The translations under genes were made by a program, and so were the position numbers. A stretch of 64,000 bases of DNA, taken from positions 1,302,001 through 1,366,000 of the forward strand of contig NW_002476567.1 of NCBI RefSeq assembly GCF_000189635.1. Reading direction: 5' to 3'. Numbering within the stretch: position 1 is the stretch's first letter; each line of letters starts with the position of its first letter. This DNA is from Tetrahymena thermophila SB210 (Eukaryota; Ciliophora; Oligohymenophorea; Hymenostomatida; Tetrahymenidae). Shown one piece after another: positions 11,845-24,534 of this stretch. Below the pieces are notes generated by a model. That model was not told where the DNA came from, did no database searches, and was given only the letters and a program-made list of their open reading frames with translations.

Positions 11845-12960
11845 TTATTCTAAGTAAAAAATATATTCAATAGTTAATTAAATAACCAAAATACTTAATT
11901 GTATCTTCAACAACTTTGAATTATATTTCCTGTCAATATTTTTTATATTTGAATTTATTATTTGTTAAATAAGATATTAAATGACTACTTTTTATATCAA
12001 TAAGTCAACAATTCTTCAAAATATTTTGATTTAAATTGATGAATTTACTCATGTTTAAAGCATTCAGATAGAACGTGAAAAGAAAATATAGAAATCAATG
12101 ATAATATTTTAGTATTCAAATATGTATTATTTCAATATTTTCTTTAATAACATGAAACACTTGACAATAAAAATATTATTTACTAAAAAAGTTACTTTAT
12201 TTCTAATACAATCTAGAAATATAAAATAATTAATTATTTAGTGTTTGTTTTAAAAAAATCAAAAGTTTTTTTTTGATTATATTCTAAAATATTTTTAAAA
12301 ATTAATATTTAACTAAATTATAAACAAATTTTGATAAAAAAAGACAGAAAAATTTATTTTATTTTTATTAATGTAAATACTTATTTATTAATTAGCAGTT
12401 TATATATTTATTTGATAAATATATCACTTTAAAGAAAATGTTTATGTATAATAGGTGTGTTTATGATATAACACATTTTGATATTTTAATTTTTTTTCTT
12501 CTTGCCTTTTTTATATCTTAGGTAATACTGCTTGTCTCAAAAGAAAACATACTAGATTTTAATTTAATTTTCAAAAATCTTCTAGTATTTTTCTTATGGT
12601 AATCATGTTAATGCTTGTTACCTGTAATATAATAGAAGCTCGAGATAAAGTATGTAATGCCTACAATAAATTTAAATGACATTTCAAAATATAATCTTTA
12701 AAATTTGATTAGCATAAATTAAAGTAAAAGAAGAATCAAAATATTAAATTTATTTTTTAAAAATACAGAGATATTCTGTAAAAATTATTGTGTTAATGAA
12801 TTGAAATATTCAACAAGTTTGTCTGATTTTGATTTCATAAAATTAAATCTCTTGCTTATTATCTAAAGAAAAAGAAATAAACCTTTGCTATAAAATAAAA
12901 AAATAATATCACATATTTTTTATCTATCCTTCTCCTCTGCCTATCTCGTCTTAATTTAAA
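11845..12960. other. Intergenic, holds a structured RNA candidate
   Basis: AT-rich spacer between two plus genes. The only notable element is the nested inverted-repeat block at 12520-12623, listed separately. No ORF with coding character was seen. Confidence 0.5.
12520..12623 (+). ncRNA. Candidate structured RNA (nested hairpin)
   Basis: Three nested complementary pairs occur in about 100 nt. AGGTAA at 12520-12525 pairs with TTACCT at 12618-12623. AAGAAAA at 12541-12547 pairs with TTTTCTT at 12589-12595. TACTAG then GATTTT at 12550-12560 pair with AAAATC and CTAGTA at 12574-12587, with a two-base bulge. Such nesting is uncommon by chance but AT-rich DNA forms spurious hairpins easily. The strand is undetermined and no known RNA family signature was recognised. 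Confidence 0.25.
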
Positions 12961-13364
12961 ATGCTTTTTTTCTTCTGCCCTTTAATATCCTCTTTAATTT
13001 TTGTGATTTACTTTATTTTCTTTTTTGGTTTCACATTCATTAGGTAGGGATATTTAACTAATTATGATTTTATTAATTTTTATTTTTTAAAATTAGCGAA
13101 CCTTAGCTTTCGCTGACAGATATACAATCAGAGGCGACTAATAAAGCAAGTAAGATGTTTGATGAATACAAAGAAATAAATATTTTTGTTTATATGATTT
13201 TTATAAGCGCTTTTATTGGAACTTTATCATTTCTGCTCATGAAAGTAAAGATATTTATTTATCAATTGATTTACTTACTTATTATTGATTTTTTATTCAC
13301 GTAAATAATCTAAAAGGCAATTGTAAAAAAAGCAAAGTAAGTTTATCATATAAAATCTGATTGA
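12961..13364 (+). CDS. Small two-span membrane protein, 92 aa
   Basis: Three exons: 12961-13043, 13097-13244 and 13317-13364, with introns of 53 and 72 nt (GTAGGG...TTAG and GTAAAG...AAAG) that keep frame. The N-terminus is very hydrophobic (MLFFFCPLISSLIFVIYF), either a signal peptide or first membrane helix. A polar loop with acidic and Ser residues follows, then a second helix (FVYMIFISAFIGTLSFLL) and a short basic tail VKKAK. This hairpin topology with a lysine-rich end resembles small ER subunits such as DPM2, but the loop is longer and I do not assert homology. A strong GTAAGT site at 13337 offers an alternative last exon, so the C-terminus is uncertain. The gene ends about 230 bases from the 3' end of the convergent hydratase gene. 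Confidence 0.6.
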
Positions 13365-13380
13365 TTGATCAATTGACTTA

Positions 13381-13401
13381 ATGAATGAATGAATGAATGA
13401 T
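13381..13401. repeat. (ATGA)n short tandem repeat
   Basis: Five tandem ATGA units between the convergent 3' ends of the small membrane gene and the hydratase gene. Confidence 0.7.
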
Positions 13402-13593
13402 TGAAAGAATGAAAGACTAACTGACTATCATATATATTTATATATTTTTTAGTGATAATTATAAAAATAGTAATTATTGTAGTTAAGAAATACTTGAAGT
13501 AATTTTTTTATAATTACATCTACTACATATACTTGTATATAGAATTCAGTATTAATAATTTTATTGCATTTTTATTTATAAGTAGTAATTTTT

Positions 13594-14516
<923 letters not shown>

Positions 14517-16270
14517 TGTTTGTTTCTTTTGTTTTTTTAATTTTTTGAGTTAAGATTATAAATTAATTAATTAAAATATGTTTATTTTTTATAAATAAAT
14601 TGGCACAAAAGTTTTTAAAGATACAGAAAGATATTAGATATTTCTAATCTAAATGCACTTTTCTTTATTTTTTTGGCAGTCTGACTAAAAATGACATATT
14701 ATCTTTTAATTTAGTCATAATCTTCAAATTATTATTTTTTGATAGAAGTATTAAAGTTAATGTGAAACATTCACAATTTTTATTCTATTTATTGATTCAT
14801 CAAAAAATTCATTTATTAAGAGATTTTTAACTAACTTTACAATGTTTTACATTTATTTTAATATTCGAATCATGGAAAATCGTTCATACATATTTTAAAA
14901 ATTTTATTATGCTATGATAAATTTAATTATAAAAGGTTTTAGTAAAATAATAATTTTATTGTTAAAAGAATTATTATATATTTATGGCAAAAATGTTTGT
15001 TAATGCCATCAAAAATTTGAGTAAATTATTTGATGTAATATTTATAAACCAAAATAATTAAATTATCAGTAATAAATGACTGTAAAAACTAATCAAAGTG
15101 ATACAAAAATCAATAGTTTTAAGTTATAAATAGAGCAATAGAAATAATTAAAATATTTTAATTTATTAAATAATTTTATTAAAGTACTTTTAATTTTAAT
15201 ATAGAAAAAGTTTCATTAAATTATTATAAATAGCTAAACTTAAAAACAATTTAATAATTAAAAAACAAAACAAAACAAAAAAAATTAAAATAAATCTATT
15301 AAACTTATTTAAGAATATATATTAAAATTTTATAAAAATAAGTTAAATTTTAATGAATACATAAATATTTTACCATAAATTGATATCAATAACTATAACA
15401 GCTTAAATTTTAATGAACAATTATCATTTTTACTATTTACTATTTAGTCAGCTTTTAAGCATTTTTAATAAAAATTTTTTTCATGTTATAAAATTTCTAA
15501 AATGATTGATTAAGTAAATAATATTTTATTTTAAGCATAAAATAAATAATAAAGTACAATTAATCCTAAAGTTTATTAAAAAAGTATTGCTAAAATATAA
15601 AATGAGAAGTCAATCTTAAAAATATGCAAAAAATGGCATAAATTGAAAGTAAATTTAATATAATTAACAATTTTAAATTAAAAAAGGTATCATAAATGTA
15701 AAAAAATTTATCGTAAAAACTATTTTTTTTAATATTTTTATAATTTGTTATAATATCTTATAATTAAACAGAAATATTTTTTATTTTTTTGACATTTTCA
15801 ATGACTAAATCTTTGCTAATAATATGATTTTTTATGGTATTATTTTTATTTAAATCTTAATTTAAGATAGAAAATACATTCAAGAATTTGATTTTACATC
15901 ATTTTTTTTGCTTAACACACAATTTGCTGTATAATTTTTGGTGATATTCTAATTACAAACGTTTAGAAAATAAATCAAATCACATCAGGTATCCTGAGAT
16001 AGATAATTGATTAGAAAAATTTTAAAACAAGTTTTTGCAAAATAAAATAGGTCTATTACTTTTTATAGTACGAAAATAAAGATATTAAAATGAAAAAAGA
16101 AAGTAATTGTATTGGAGTTAATATGCTTAGCTAATAATTAATTAAAAGACTACAATTTATATCAGATAAATGAATATATATATTTATTTATTTATTTATT
16201 TGCTTATTTACTAAACCAAATTTGATATTTATTAAATTAAAACTACAAATATAAATGTTATAAACTCAAA
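14517..16270. other. Long AT-rich intergenic region
   Basis: About 1.75 kb of A/T runs upstream of the hydratase start and downstream of the CHMP3-like gene. No open frame with coding character, no repeat and no RNA recognised. Confidence 0.6.
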
Positions 16271-16969
16271 TCAATTTTTAAGTGCAGCTAGTTGAGCATC
16301 GAAGTCATCTTCTTCTTGTGCATGATTTTATTAAATATTTTGATTTAAGTTTTGGTTGAATTGATTTTATTTTGGTTCTTTTAAACCTTTTTCCATTTGA
16401 TCAATTAAACTATCAATTTCTTACTCATTATCAAACTCTACATCATCGTTAACAGCTTCCATAGCATCATCCATCATTTCTTGAATGATACCCATCTTAG
16501 CCATTTCTTTCTGCATTTCTGCCATAGAAACTTGCAATTCCTTGATGTTGATGCATTAGTTAATAGCTTTCATGATGCCAGCAGTATTTTACATGGTTTA
16601 AGCTAGTTTAATATCAGCAAAGAAGTTATCTAGAGTATATTAGAGACCCTAAACCTTAGCCTTGTTTGCCATATATCTTTGCTTTTGGGTTCTGCATTGT
16701 AAAACTTACTTAGCATATGTTTATTTAACGAATTTGTCAGCTTTATCTCCTTTCTTTATTTCTCTTTTTAAGTCTTCTTCAGCCTTCTTACTAGCCATAT
16801 CGATTCTAAAAATCTGCTTATCAACTTCTCTTACTTCTGTGTTAATTTTTTTTCTGAATTCCTTTTATACTTCCCTCATTTCTTCCTTACTCATTTCATT
16901 GAACTTCTTAGGTTGAGGGGGAGGAGGAGGAGCAGGCTTTTCTGAACCACCAAAAAGCTTTTTGAACAT
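16271..16969 (-). CDS. ESCRT-III subunit, Vps24/CHMP3-like, 232 aa
   Basis: Single-exon minus gene, ATG 16969 to TGA 16271. The Snf7-family layout is present: a short N-terminal MFKKLFGG with a proline-rich insert, a basic helical half (residues about 25-110, EMREVQKEFRKKINTEVR), and an acidic half ending in a MIM1-like DFDAQLAALKN that would bind Vps4. The segment SMAEMQKEMAKMGIIQEMMD aligns with the CHMP3 block around RELSKEMMKAGIIEEM, so Vps24/CHMP3 is the best placement; CHMP2 is the alternative. The protein is expected to polymerise on endosomal membranes for multivesicular-body sorting and membrane scission. The poly-proline stretch after residue 12 is unusual for the family. It stands alone with no related neighbour. 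Confidence 0.9.
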
Positions 16970-18051
16970 TTCCTTTTAATATTTTAATTTATTAGTATTT
17001 CTTTTTAAATTAATTTATCACAATAATTTTTCTCACAAAAACAAATAATTTATTTTGTGTTAGCAAACTAAACTATTTGTAGGTGAGAGAAAGGATCAAT
17101 CAATCAATCAATCAAAAAAACTTTCAAAATTTATTTGATCAAGAAATATACTTGATTTATAAATTATGTTATAGATATCAAAAGCTTTGAATTTTATCAT
17201 TAAATATACTGATAATTTACTATTTAATTTTAAAAATAAAAATAGAATGAAATTTAAATTATTTTTTTTTGATAATTAACAAAAAATTTATTTTAATATA
17301 TTTAAGTATTTGTAAAAATTAAATAAATGCCTTATTGATTTATATAACAATATTAATTTTTTTGTTTGGAACTTACAAATTCTAAAGTAATTTTTTCTAA
17401 AATATTGTAAATAATTAGAAATCAACAAAATATATTTACAGAATTTATTATAAATATAGTTATCCATCCCAGGTTTTAAATAATTATAGATGCTTAAATG
17501 CAAAATTGTAATTCGAATATTCGATATATAAAGTGGGTTAATTAATTAATGAAATAAATTATTTTATTTAGTTTTGTCATATTATCAATATTTAAAAAAA
17601 TAAAAATATATGTATGCACCAAACCTTTCACCCCCAATTAAACTTATGATAAATATTTTTTGGTTTATTTGTATTGATACTATTTGAGATATTTAAGAAA
17701 AATTTAATTGATAATATTTAATATCTATCAATATTTTTTTAAATGTAAAATAATTTTATAAGACTAAAATTGTATCATTTGTGGAAATATGTTTATGTTC
17801 TAAAGCATTCATTCTACATTTTTTTCTTTAAGAACAAATAATATAATTGGATCAAGCAAATTTTTATTTAGATCAGATATCAAAAAATATTAAAAATTTT
17901 TTTAAGATTTATTAAAAATTAATACTTAAATATTAAATTGATAACAAAAATAACACTTTAAAAATTATATCTAGATAATTTTTCAAATATTCTAATAATA
18001 AAATAAATAAAAGTATACATATCTTATTTAGGTATATAAGTTAGCATTTCG
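16970..18051. other. Intergenic, divergent promoters
   Basis: Spacer between the start of the CHMP3-like gene and the start of the plus B-box gene, so both promoters lie here. Contains a short (CAAT)n run at about 17096-17114. The apparent reading frames are Ile/Tyr/Lys-rich and not gene-like. Confidence 0.5.
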
Positions 18052-20150
18052 ATGGAAGACTAAGCATAAGAAAAAATTGAAAAGGAAAGTTAGGAAAATA
18101 ATTAAATTCCTAAGTTACCTTGTAGAAGCCACAGAGCTCTCTAGGCAAATTTTCTTTTATCTATGGGATATGGGGATTTTTTTTATGTTTGCGAAGATTG
18201 TGTAGAAAGATATACAAGAAAAAATGAATGTAGCGTGATGAGCCTAAAAGATCTATATTAATAAGATAGATCTTTTGTAAATAAATAATGGCCACCTGTT
18301 AAAAATACTAAACTATTCGATGACCTTAATAAAGAAATTAATGAAGTGATTAAAGAAGATTTAATTGAATAAAAATTCTAAGAATTATAAGAAAGATTGA
18401 TTGAAATTTTAAAAATTAAAAAAAATGAGGAAATATAAAAAGCTAAAAGGTTAAGCATTTGCCAAAACGAGCTTATAGAAACCTATCATAACTTTGCATA
18501 GTTTGAAGAGCTAAAAAATTACTTAAATGCCTGCTCAAGAACAAGATCAGAATAAGATAGAAATAATCTGTCCGACCATATTAGAGAGAGAGAAGAAGAT
18601 ATAGATAAAAATACAAAGCAACTTGAAGATATTATAAATTAGTATAAGGAGATTAAGCCAAGATTTGAAATATCAAGATTGAATGATTTTTGTAACAATA
18701 TAATAAGCAAGACTTAAAATTTTAATTTAATTATTAGCTAAAAAGATGTTGTAAATAAAGAATGCAGCGAGCTTTAATTGCTTATTAACTAATTGCTTAG
18801 CAATAAGACTAATTTCATTACTTAGTAATTTCTTAGCTAGTTTAATTAAGCTTACGAAGAAGCTGAATACATTTTTTAATCTACAATCAATATAAATTCA
18901 GTTTTATAGCAATCTAAGAAACCTATTCCCTTTCATTAACTCAAAGAGGAAGATTTTCAAATGGTTTACAATTATACATAAAAACTTTTGAAACCCGATT
19001 CAAATATTCTTCCTTCTTTAAATTAAACTAAGGAAATTATGAATCTAGTCTGTAATAAATTCAATTTTTTAAATAATGAGTTTGTGAAAGAACTTCGATC
19101 AATTTTGGTATCTGTTGAACCAATATTCAGCAATTTGAATGTAAATAGTAATCACATATACAAACCAGGTTTTAATCCAAAAAAACTAAATACTCTTTCA
19201 GAAAGAGCAGCATCAAGTATATACTAATTATGCCAAAAAATAGCTTCTAATTACAGTTATAATCTTGTATAAAACGAATTGAGTTATAGAGTTTACTAAA
19301 ATTTATTTCCTTTATGCTAAAACAAAGAAAAGCTAAAAAACCTCCTTTTAGATTACCCTATTTTTGAATTCTTGGAGAATAATGAGCTATATGAAAATGG
19401 TATCATGCCATAAATTTATGGAACATTAGAGAAGTGCATTTACAACGATTCTCATAAAATTGAATGTATATAAAAGTATTGCTAAAAAATAGAAATTTAG
19501 AGTTAAAGTAGAGCTTTTGCAGGTGCATATTTTAAATATGAATTGAAAGCTGGAAAGAAATACGTTGTAAGATTTTAATTTGATGAAGCCATTAAAAATT
19601 TTATTATAATTGGGCTTTTACCAAAAGATACAGCACAAACAACATAACTTGGTAAAATAAAATTACTTCATATTATTATTCTATTAAATATATTAAATAA
19701 TCAATTCAATTATCATTTATAAATAATGAAATAAATAAAATTAAATCTTTCTAATTAAAATCAATATTTAGTTAAATCATTTTTATAATCTAATTTATAT
19801 TAAAATTAGCAAACACATTTTTAGGAAAAATTATTGGTATCTCATCAAGAAATTATTGCAGTGAAATAGTAAGAGGAAATTAATTAAATTTGTTAATGAA
19901 TAATAAATAAATGTTAGAAATGAGAATAGATATTTCTCAAAATGTTTTGGAGTTTTCTGACTATCCTGAGCAGAATAATGTAAATAAGTTAGAAAAATCG
20001 TACTCTTTGAATCCATAAACTGAATATTACTTAGGTGTTCAGTTTGGTAATAACGAAAACAATTTCACCTAAATAAGCTTAATTTACTTTAAGGAAGTGG
20101 AAGAATTTGAACCATACAAAAACAGTTTTCTATATCAGAAATTTTAATGA
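18052..20150 (+). CDS. TRIM-like B-box coiled-coil protein, 641 aa
   Basis: Exons 18052-19651 and 19825-20150 with a 173-nt intron splitting a Gly codon. The N-terminus carries a zinc cluster: Cys24 and His27, then Cys47, Cys50 and Cys60, fitting the first part of a B-box. Residues about 90-400 are highly charged and helical with long heptad runs, a predicted coiled coil. The last ~200 residues change to a beta-rich globular domain spanning the intron (AGAYFKYELKAGKKYVVRF, NFIIIGLLPKD, TEYYLGVQFGNNENNF), whose strand pattern recalls SPRY or other concanavalin-like recognition domains. That would give a B-box, coiled-coil, ligand-binding order as in TRIM proteins without a RING (inference). 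Its relative at 8034-9086 has the first two parts only. Confidence 0.85.
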
Positions 20151-20472
20151 AGCAAATCTTTTTTATTGAAATTAAAATTTTTGAGCAATTAATTACTGCC
20201 TCAATTAATAAATTTTTAAGCATTTCCTAAATAAGAATCCTAAAGTTTGATTTCGTCTAAATTGCTTCAATAATTGATAAATGTTATTTATATTTTAATT
20301 CATTTGTAGTAAAACAAAAATATTCATTTAAACGTACTTTACTAATTCATTTATTTGATGCTATTTATTTATTTGTATAAATTTTTACTCCAAAGTTAAA
20401 TCATATTTAAATTAAGAATAATTAAAAAATATTAACTCAATTAATTTCATTTAATTTTAAAACAAAGTAAGT
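20151..20472. other. Short intergenic spacer
   Basis: About 320 bases of AT-rich DNA between two plus genes; presumably 3' flank and promoter. Nothing else seen. Confidence 0.5.
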
Positions 20473-23430
20473 ATGTAGAGATTTTTGCCTTTCCTAAAAT
20501 CTGAAAAGCTGGAAAGTGAGTATAAAAAAATATAAAATTAGCAAATCCGAAATTTTTTCTTCTTTCTTTGTATAGTCGAAATAGCGAACTATAGTTATGG
20601 CTTTGTAAGATTAATTAAATAAGGAGTCGTTAGCTCAAGATTACTATCGTCATTTATAACCATAACTTTAAGCTATTTAATCATCTTATCTTTAGTTTAT
20701 AGGAAGCACAACCTTGGGATATATTTGATGCCTCTTCTTGCATGTTCTAAACCTGTTTTAAGATGGATTAATAATACTGATAGCTTAACGATGAGCGATT
20801 CTTAATAGTACTTAACAGGGATAATTAATATTCTAGAATTCCTTCTCCATCTTTAATCTCCAAATTACTTTTATAAATTCTTCTGTATTTTGTGCTATAT
20901 TTCATAGGATATTGCTTTTAATACTAGCTAAAACAAAGAAAGTCCAGTTTATATTGCCCTAGCTTGTGTATTTTCTACATATTTAATTCACCTTTACTTG
21001 ACTGATATGAAATCAAGGTAGGTATTTCTTGATAATCAAAAACTATTTATGTGGCATTAGCTTATTGATAAGCAAAGTAAATCTAACTTTTTTATCGCTA
21101 AAAATGTAAAAAAAAAGTCGCATTTAAATTCTTATGATGATAAAATTTAAGTTTAGATGTATTTTATCAATAAATAAGCATCTCAAACATTTTAATGTAA
21201 TACACAAGAAAAGTTTAATGCTTTTTTAGAGAGAATAATTATTTAAGAAGAGGAAGACATGATTGATGACTTACTAAAAAGTAGGTCAGTTAGTGAAAAA
21301 GCTAGTTCAAATATTTTAATAAATAGATATAAGAGCTCATCAAATAAAAGAACTTTACTCTAAATTTGCTAGCAGATGATAGAATTAAACCAGAAATAAA
21401 TTTTTAACAATTCTCTTTCGCATATCTCCCCTGTACAAGAGTTTATAGGAACAATAGTCCCAGAAAAGTCAAACTAGACGTAGAATTAAATTATTTTAGA
21501 AGGTCATCAAAATTAGAGTGAAAGTGAAAAGAGTTAGAAGACTGAATTTAAATCTTAGATTATATAAATTAAATTATTTTACTACAATTTATCAGAGGAT
21601 TATATTATCATTTAGATAGACGAAGAAGACTACAAGATAAAAGCTAAGAAGTAAAAAGAAGAGTAAAAGTTGGCCCTTTCTTTTAGAGACAATTTAACTT
21701 ACTTCATGAAAGAATAAATTGAATTCATTCTACAATCAATAAAAGATGAATTTGATAAATTTAAATAGATGGAAAATTATAAATTAATAATGACTAATCT
21801 TTATAGAATGAAACAGAGTTAGTAAAATATAATTGTTGCATTAACAGATATTAGCAATTTAATACCCTACTAAGTGTAAAAAGTTAACTTAAAAATGTTA
21901 ATCTCTTCTTTGCTGAACTTATTCTCTAACGAATTCTCTAACTAATCTTCTTTTCCTCAAGAGATTTTCAATTATAAGCTGTAAAACGAGAATATTCAAT
22001 CATAATATTATTGGCTGAATCATATTTTTTTCAATTTAATGCAAAATTGTAAGCAGCACGGTTTGAAGGATGGATAAATATAAATTTAAGTTTAAGAAGA
22101 TTAGTACGATGATAATTTAATTAATATAGACATTATAAATGAATTAAATTCTTTTAATCTTGAGCAGCAACTGCTTTAGATTGAAGAAATGATGAGAATT
22201 TAAACGTAAGATGATTTATTTAAATTTTTTTATTAGAAACAAATAGCTGTTTATAATAACATATCTTAAAATTTGCTAAAAAAATAATTCAAAACCAACT
22301 CAGCTGCCTTGAGTCCTCAAGTCAATCCTAAAGATATGCTTAAGAGTTAGCTGAGGTATACCCTTGGAATTTATGTCAGCCGACTTGCTTTAAAGAGAGT
22401 AGGACCAACTGGGTTAATTAATTTTTCTGTTTCAGACTTCTAAAATAAACAATCTCTTATAGCTTCATTTCAAATTTACAAAGACATTTCACTGATGCAT
22501 TAAAAAGAAAAAGAAAATTTTACTTAACTATTTGGTAGAAATTCTATTTTGGTGAATAAGGATTTGTAGCAAGCCTATACGAGTTATATTATTTAACAGT
22601 TCGTAACAAATAATAACATCTCCACAACTAGATATGAAGATAATACTCTCCTTACTTAACCTGAAGGCAAGAAACAAGAGTTTAAATAGTAAAAAATAGA
22701 TGAGTATCTCTCTTTAAAATAAAAGGATTTTCAAACAAATAATAATCAATAATTAAAGAAATGGATAAGTAATATCAACGAAGAAGATGAAGGAGAAGAA
22801 AATAAAAACTAAATTGATAATGCCTTTGTGCAGAATAAGATGGACGATGAAGAAGAAATTAATCCTTTGAATTAATATAATAACTCATCATCTATGAACG
22901 CTATTTAAAATCAAGCTAACATGAAAACAAGCTTGACTTAAAATAGAAACAAAAGTTTATTCTTTAGAGATGTCATTTAATCAGAGAAAATTCTTGAAAA
23001 AAGTAATGAAGAAGGTTTAATTTTAGATTCTGCATTAGGAAATGATACTGTAAACAATAAAAATTCTTTGACATAAAGTGGTTTAGTAGGTGAGTTTTAC
23101 GAAAACTCTGATATGAAAAGAAGCTAAATTAAAGAATAATAGCATTATAAATTTAAATAGAATAAAAATTAAAGTATTTTAGACACAATTGCTGATGAAT
23201 AAATTGATTAAGGGGCAATTACAAAAATAGGATCATAGCTCATTACAAACAGAGAGAGTGTTATAAGTAAAAATCTATTTAATGGCAAAGTTACTTACAG
23301 AAGTAATGCAGCTGAGATATGCTAAGTAGAAAACTAAGCTAACTTACAAACACCTACTATTTATGGATAAGAAAAATAGCCTTTCATTCTCGATATAGGC
23401 GAAATATCTTTATTAAATAAAGATTATTGA
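20473..23430 (+). CDS. Membrane protein with degenerate histidine-kinase-like module, 965 aa
   Basis: A 43-nt first exon (20473-20515), a 60-nt intron (GTGAGT...TATAG) and a 2.85-kb second exon (20576-23430). Residues about 30-160 hold four or so hydrophobic segments (SSFITITLSYLIILSLVY, GIYLMPLLACSK, YIALACVFSTYLIHLYL). After an acidic linker, residues 360-450 are helical. Around residue 494 the motif HIFFNLMQNCKQH resembles the N box of GHKL ATPases, and near 607 LGIYVSRLALKRVGPTGLINF resembles the G2 box and following strands of histidine kinases. I find no canonical HELRTPL-type phospho-acceptor, no DxGxG box and no receiver domain. The C-terminal 300 residues are Gln/Asn/Glu-rich and disordered. 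Probably a divergent sensor kinase or pseudokinase; homology is by eye only. Confidence 0.75.
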
Positions 23431-24534
23431 TTGTAATTTGTATTTTAAGCTTTATTGTAATTATCATAACGTTACTTAAAATTGATTTAATCAAGCAAAT
23501 CTTTGTTATATTTTAACTACACTAATGCATAAAAATCTATAGTATTAGTAAATTTTAAAAAACAAATTTATTTCTGAATTTTTTTCGACTCCAAATTTAT
23601 TTATAATTATATAAACCTAAATTTAAATTTTATATTTGCTTATCAGAACATAATTTTTAATTGTTTAAGTTAAAATATATGAAGTGTCTGTCCGTTAATA
23701 ATTTAGACTGAAAAAATGGTTAAAAATAATGATACTCATTTAAACATATTGAAGAAATTAAACTTAGAATATTATATACTTATATAAATAATAATTAAAT
23801 GTGCTTGAAGATTATTTTATAAAGTTATTTTACATGATATTTATAAAATACTGTTTTTTAAATTATCAAATAAAATGTATGTATTTATTTTCTCATATTT
23901 AACTTGAGTTAAATTATAAAATGAAAAGTTTACTTATTTATTTATTTATCTTTTTAATTTCTAAAAATATTTTATAAAATTATCAATGTATTATTAGAAT
24001 TTAAGTATAAATATTAATCTATACATTTTATTTAATTAAAATTTTTAATTTCTTTTGACTCATAAAATAAAATTTTTTAATTTGAATCCTTCTTATTGCA
24101 AGAATATTAATAATGCAAAAATTATTTAGCTTAAAACTAAAAAATAATAAATACCCTATAAATATATATTCTTCAAATCTAAATACATTCTAATCAAAAA
24201 AAGAGTAAATTAATTTTAGCTAACTTATATTAATTTTATTAGAATTCAAGTGCCAATATTAATGTACACATTGCATTAATTAAGATTTTTAATTTCTTAC
24301 TCATAAAATAATTTAAACATGAATCCTTCTTATTGCTAGTAAAAAAAATTTGCAAAAATAATTAAGCTTTTTACAAAAAAATAATAAATACTCTTAATAT
24401 AAATATATTTCAAATCTTGATAAATTCTAATCAAATAAGAGTAAATTAATTTTTAATTATACAAAATGAATGGTTCTAAAAATTTTTTAATAACAAATTA
24501 AAGTTTTTTAATCTAAATATTTTTTTAATAAAAT
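23431..24534. other. Intergenic between convergent genes, with tandem duplication
   Basis: Non-coding spacer between convergent 3' ends. Its second half is a direct duplication, listed as a repeat. No gene seen. Confidence 0.55.
23991..24458. repeat. Imperfect tandem duplication, ~246-bp period
   Basis: Two diverged copies, about 23991-24222 and 24237-24458. Both open with TTATTAGAATT, share GAATCCTTCTTATTGC and ATTCTAATCAAA, and end with AGAGTAAATTAATTTT in the same order and spacing, with scattered substitutions and small indels. Non-coding. Confidence 0.75.

Noticed and set aside
17288-17503. Minus ORF rich in Tyr, Asn, Ile and Lys
   Set aside because: Composition is that of random AT-rich spacer; no neighbouring exon or start context.
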